Assembly (NCBI GenBank): GCA_011391595.1
Contig: JAABQG010000039.1
Coordinates: forward strand, 1 to 33,565
Source of the DNA: Hydrogenophaga sp.
GTDB lineage: Bacteria > Pseudomonadota > Gammaproteobacteria > Burkholderiales > Burkholderiaceae_C
Direction: 5' to 3'
Length of the DNA: 33,565 nucleotides
Shown here: in pieces, positions 32,699 through 33,565 of the stretch
Position numbering within the stretch: position 1 is the stretch's first letter
How the letters are laid out: the number at the start of each line of letters is the position of its first letter
The notes under the pieces: generated by a model
Seen by the model: the letters and a program-made list of their open reading frames with translations, nothing else
Databases searched by the model: none
Told to the model about the DNA's origin: nothing
Position numbers and translations under genes: made by a program

Positions 32699-32728
32699 GC
32701 CCACGGCTGTGGGCTCCACTTCGGAGCC
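32699..32728 (+). other. Two overlapping, mutually exclusive hairpins after the chr operon
   Basis: GCCCAC-GGCT-GTGGGC (32699-32714) and GGCTCC-ACTTC-GGAGCC (32712-32728) share the bases GGC, so only one can form. The second is followed by GTTTG, a weak terminator context. Confidence 0.45.
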
Positions 32729-32758
32729 GTTTGATCCGTCGGGAAGCGCTTGAACCCC

Positions 32759-33565
32759 ATGCAACGAAACCGGTTTGTTGTCGCTGTTGTGCTGTCCGTG
32801 GCCTTGCACGCCCTGGGCATTGTGGCGCTGGTCCATGGCGGTCTTGACGGCAAGCGCCGAGTCGAAGCGGCGCGACCCGCGGAACGCGTGATCCGCCTGG
32901 AAGTGATATCGGCACCGCCGAAGGCTTCCGCGGAGACCCCGCCGCCAGATCGCCCCCATCAAATCCGGGCCCCGGCACCCGACCCGAGACCGGCCGCAGC
33001 CCTTCAGTCCGCGCGGGAGACGGTGGCGACGCCCCCGCCCGCCGGACGCCCACAGGCTGTCATGGACGCGCCGCCCGCCCCGACGGCGCACGAGTGGGCA
33101 CAGGCGGGCACGTACACGCTGAAAAACAGCAAACGCTACCGCTACAACTGGGGGCAGCAGGTTCGCAGCATGATGGGCACCGCCATCGAGGGGCCGGACC
33201 AGGGCGTGGTCCGGTTTCGCGTCGAAATCGCCCCCGACGGAAAACTGGCGCGACTGGAGACCTTGTGGACCACCTCAACGCTTGCCGAGCAGCTGGCCCG
33301 CAAAGCCGTTGAAAACATGCCGGCGCTGCCGCCGACGCCGACCGGCAGGCCCCTGATCTTCGAGACCACGATTTCGTTTCAACCCTTTGATGCGGGCGGG
33401 CCGCCTATCTACAAGTACGACTGCCAGCCCGATCCGCCGGCCTACGGCAACCCGTTTGTGTGGGACGGCAAGTCGCCCCAGGTGCGTGCCCCGCAGCCGC
33501 CGATGGAAAAGCCGGATCCCCAGGCCTTGGCGGAGTGCCTCAGACAGCTGCCTGAAGACACCATC
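32759..33565 (+). CDS. TonB-like envelope protein (3' end beyond window)
   Basis: 269 codons are open from ATG 32759 to the window edge. An N-terminal membrane anchor (FVVAVVLSVALHALGIVALV, about 5-24) is followed by a proline-rich periplasmic stretch (about 45-110, with PPPDRPHQIRAPAPDPRPA). A TonB C-terminal-like domain comes next (about 120-205: YRYNWGQQVRSMM, FRVEIAPDGKLARLETLW, LARKAVENMPALPPTPTG). After this the protein continues with a Cys- and Pro-containing region of unknown role, longer than a plain TonB. It may transmit energy to an outer-membrane receptor. The RBS is weak. Confidence 0.75.
   Translation, partial: MQRNRFVVAVVLSVALHALGIVALVHGGLDGKRRVEAARPAERVIRLEVISAPPKASAETPPPDRPHQIRAPAPDPRPAAALQSARETVATPPPAGRPQAVMDAPPAPTAHEWAQAGTYTLKNSKRYRYNWGQQVRSMMGTAIEGPDQGVVRFRVEIAPDGKLARLETLWTTSTLAEQLARKAVENMPALPPTPTGRPLIFETTISFQPFDAGGPPIYKYDCQPDPPAYGNPFVWDGKSPQVRAPQPPMEKPDPQALAECLRQLPEDTI

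Overview
The window is GC-rich chromosomal DNA from a betaproteobacterium of the order Burkholderiales, most likely family Comamonadaceae (Polaromonas/Rhodoferax/Variovorax-like). This rests on gene content (class III protocatechuate dioxygenase, glutaryl-CoA dehydrogenase next to a LysR gene, PaaZ, ChrBA, HiPIP) and on a dispersed AT-richer intergenic repeat; no rRNA or tRNA marker is present, so the family is an inference. No phage, complete insertion sequence or CRISPR array is visible.

Layout. 1-5650 (minus strand): a TetR-controlled RND efflux operon (regulator, adaptor, pump), followed by a Pcm-family methyltransferase that runs off the left edge and has its own palindromic promoter. 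5750-8040: gcdH and a divergent LysR gene. 8155-11477: msrA, then a compact plus-strand operon of ABC ATPase, FtsX/MacB-type permease, a small four-cysteine exported protein and a DUF3299 exported protein, resembling metal-linked (zinc) ABC clusters of other proteobacteria. 11602-15515: a HiPIP gene behind a perfect FNR/ANR-type box, a lipocalin, an AEC carrier, pdxH, chaC and an OmpA-like protein. 15653-18041 (minus): thioesterase, gloA, nikR and a NiCoT nickel permease, with a NikR-type operator just upstream of the permease; the glyoxalase has the Ni-type metal ligands, so the block looks like a nickel uptake, regulation and use unit. 18120-20370: a LysR regulator divergent from ligAB. 20533-23114: a PAS histidine kinase gene broken by one in-frame stop and one frameshift. 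23438-24391: an exported protein with a long Gln/Arg/Gly/Pro tail. 24716-28123: a CaiB/BaiF CoA-transferase and paaZ, with a TetR-type (PaaR-like) palindrome between them. 28124-28589: two inverted copies of the dispersed repeat flanking what looks like a dead vapBC-type toxin-antitoxin fragment. 28590-32691: an HMA-CDF cation transporter and a chromate cluster (chrB, chrA and a stand-alone ChrB C-terminal-domain protein). 32759 to the right edge: a TonB-like protein, incomplete.

The main themes are metal handling (nickel, chromate, the probable zinc-linked ABC operon, the CDF protein), efflux, and aromatic or acyl-CoA catabolism in isolated pieces (ligAB without ligC/I/J/K, gcdH alone, paaZ alone). 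The least expected structures are the roughly 50-bp repeat family, two copies of which form coding sequence at gene boundaries in the ABC operon, one encoding most of a signal peptide; the gloA-nikR-nickel permease unit; and the doubly broken kinase.
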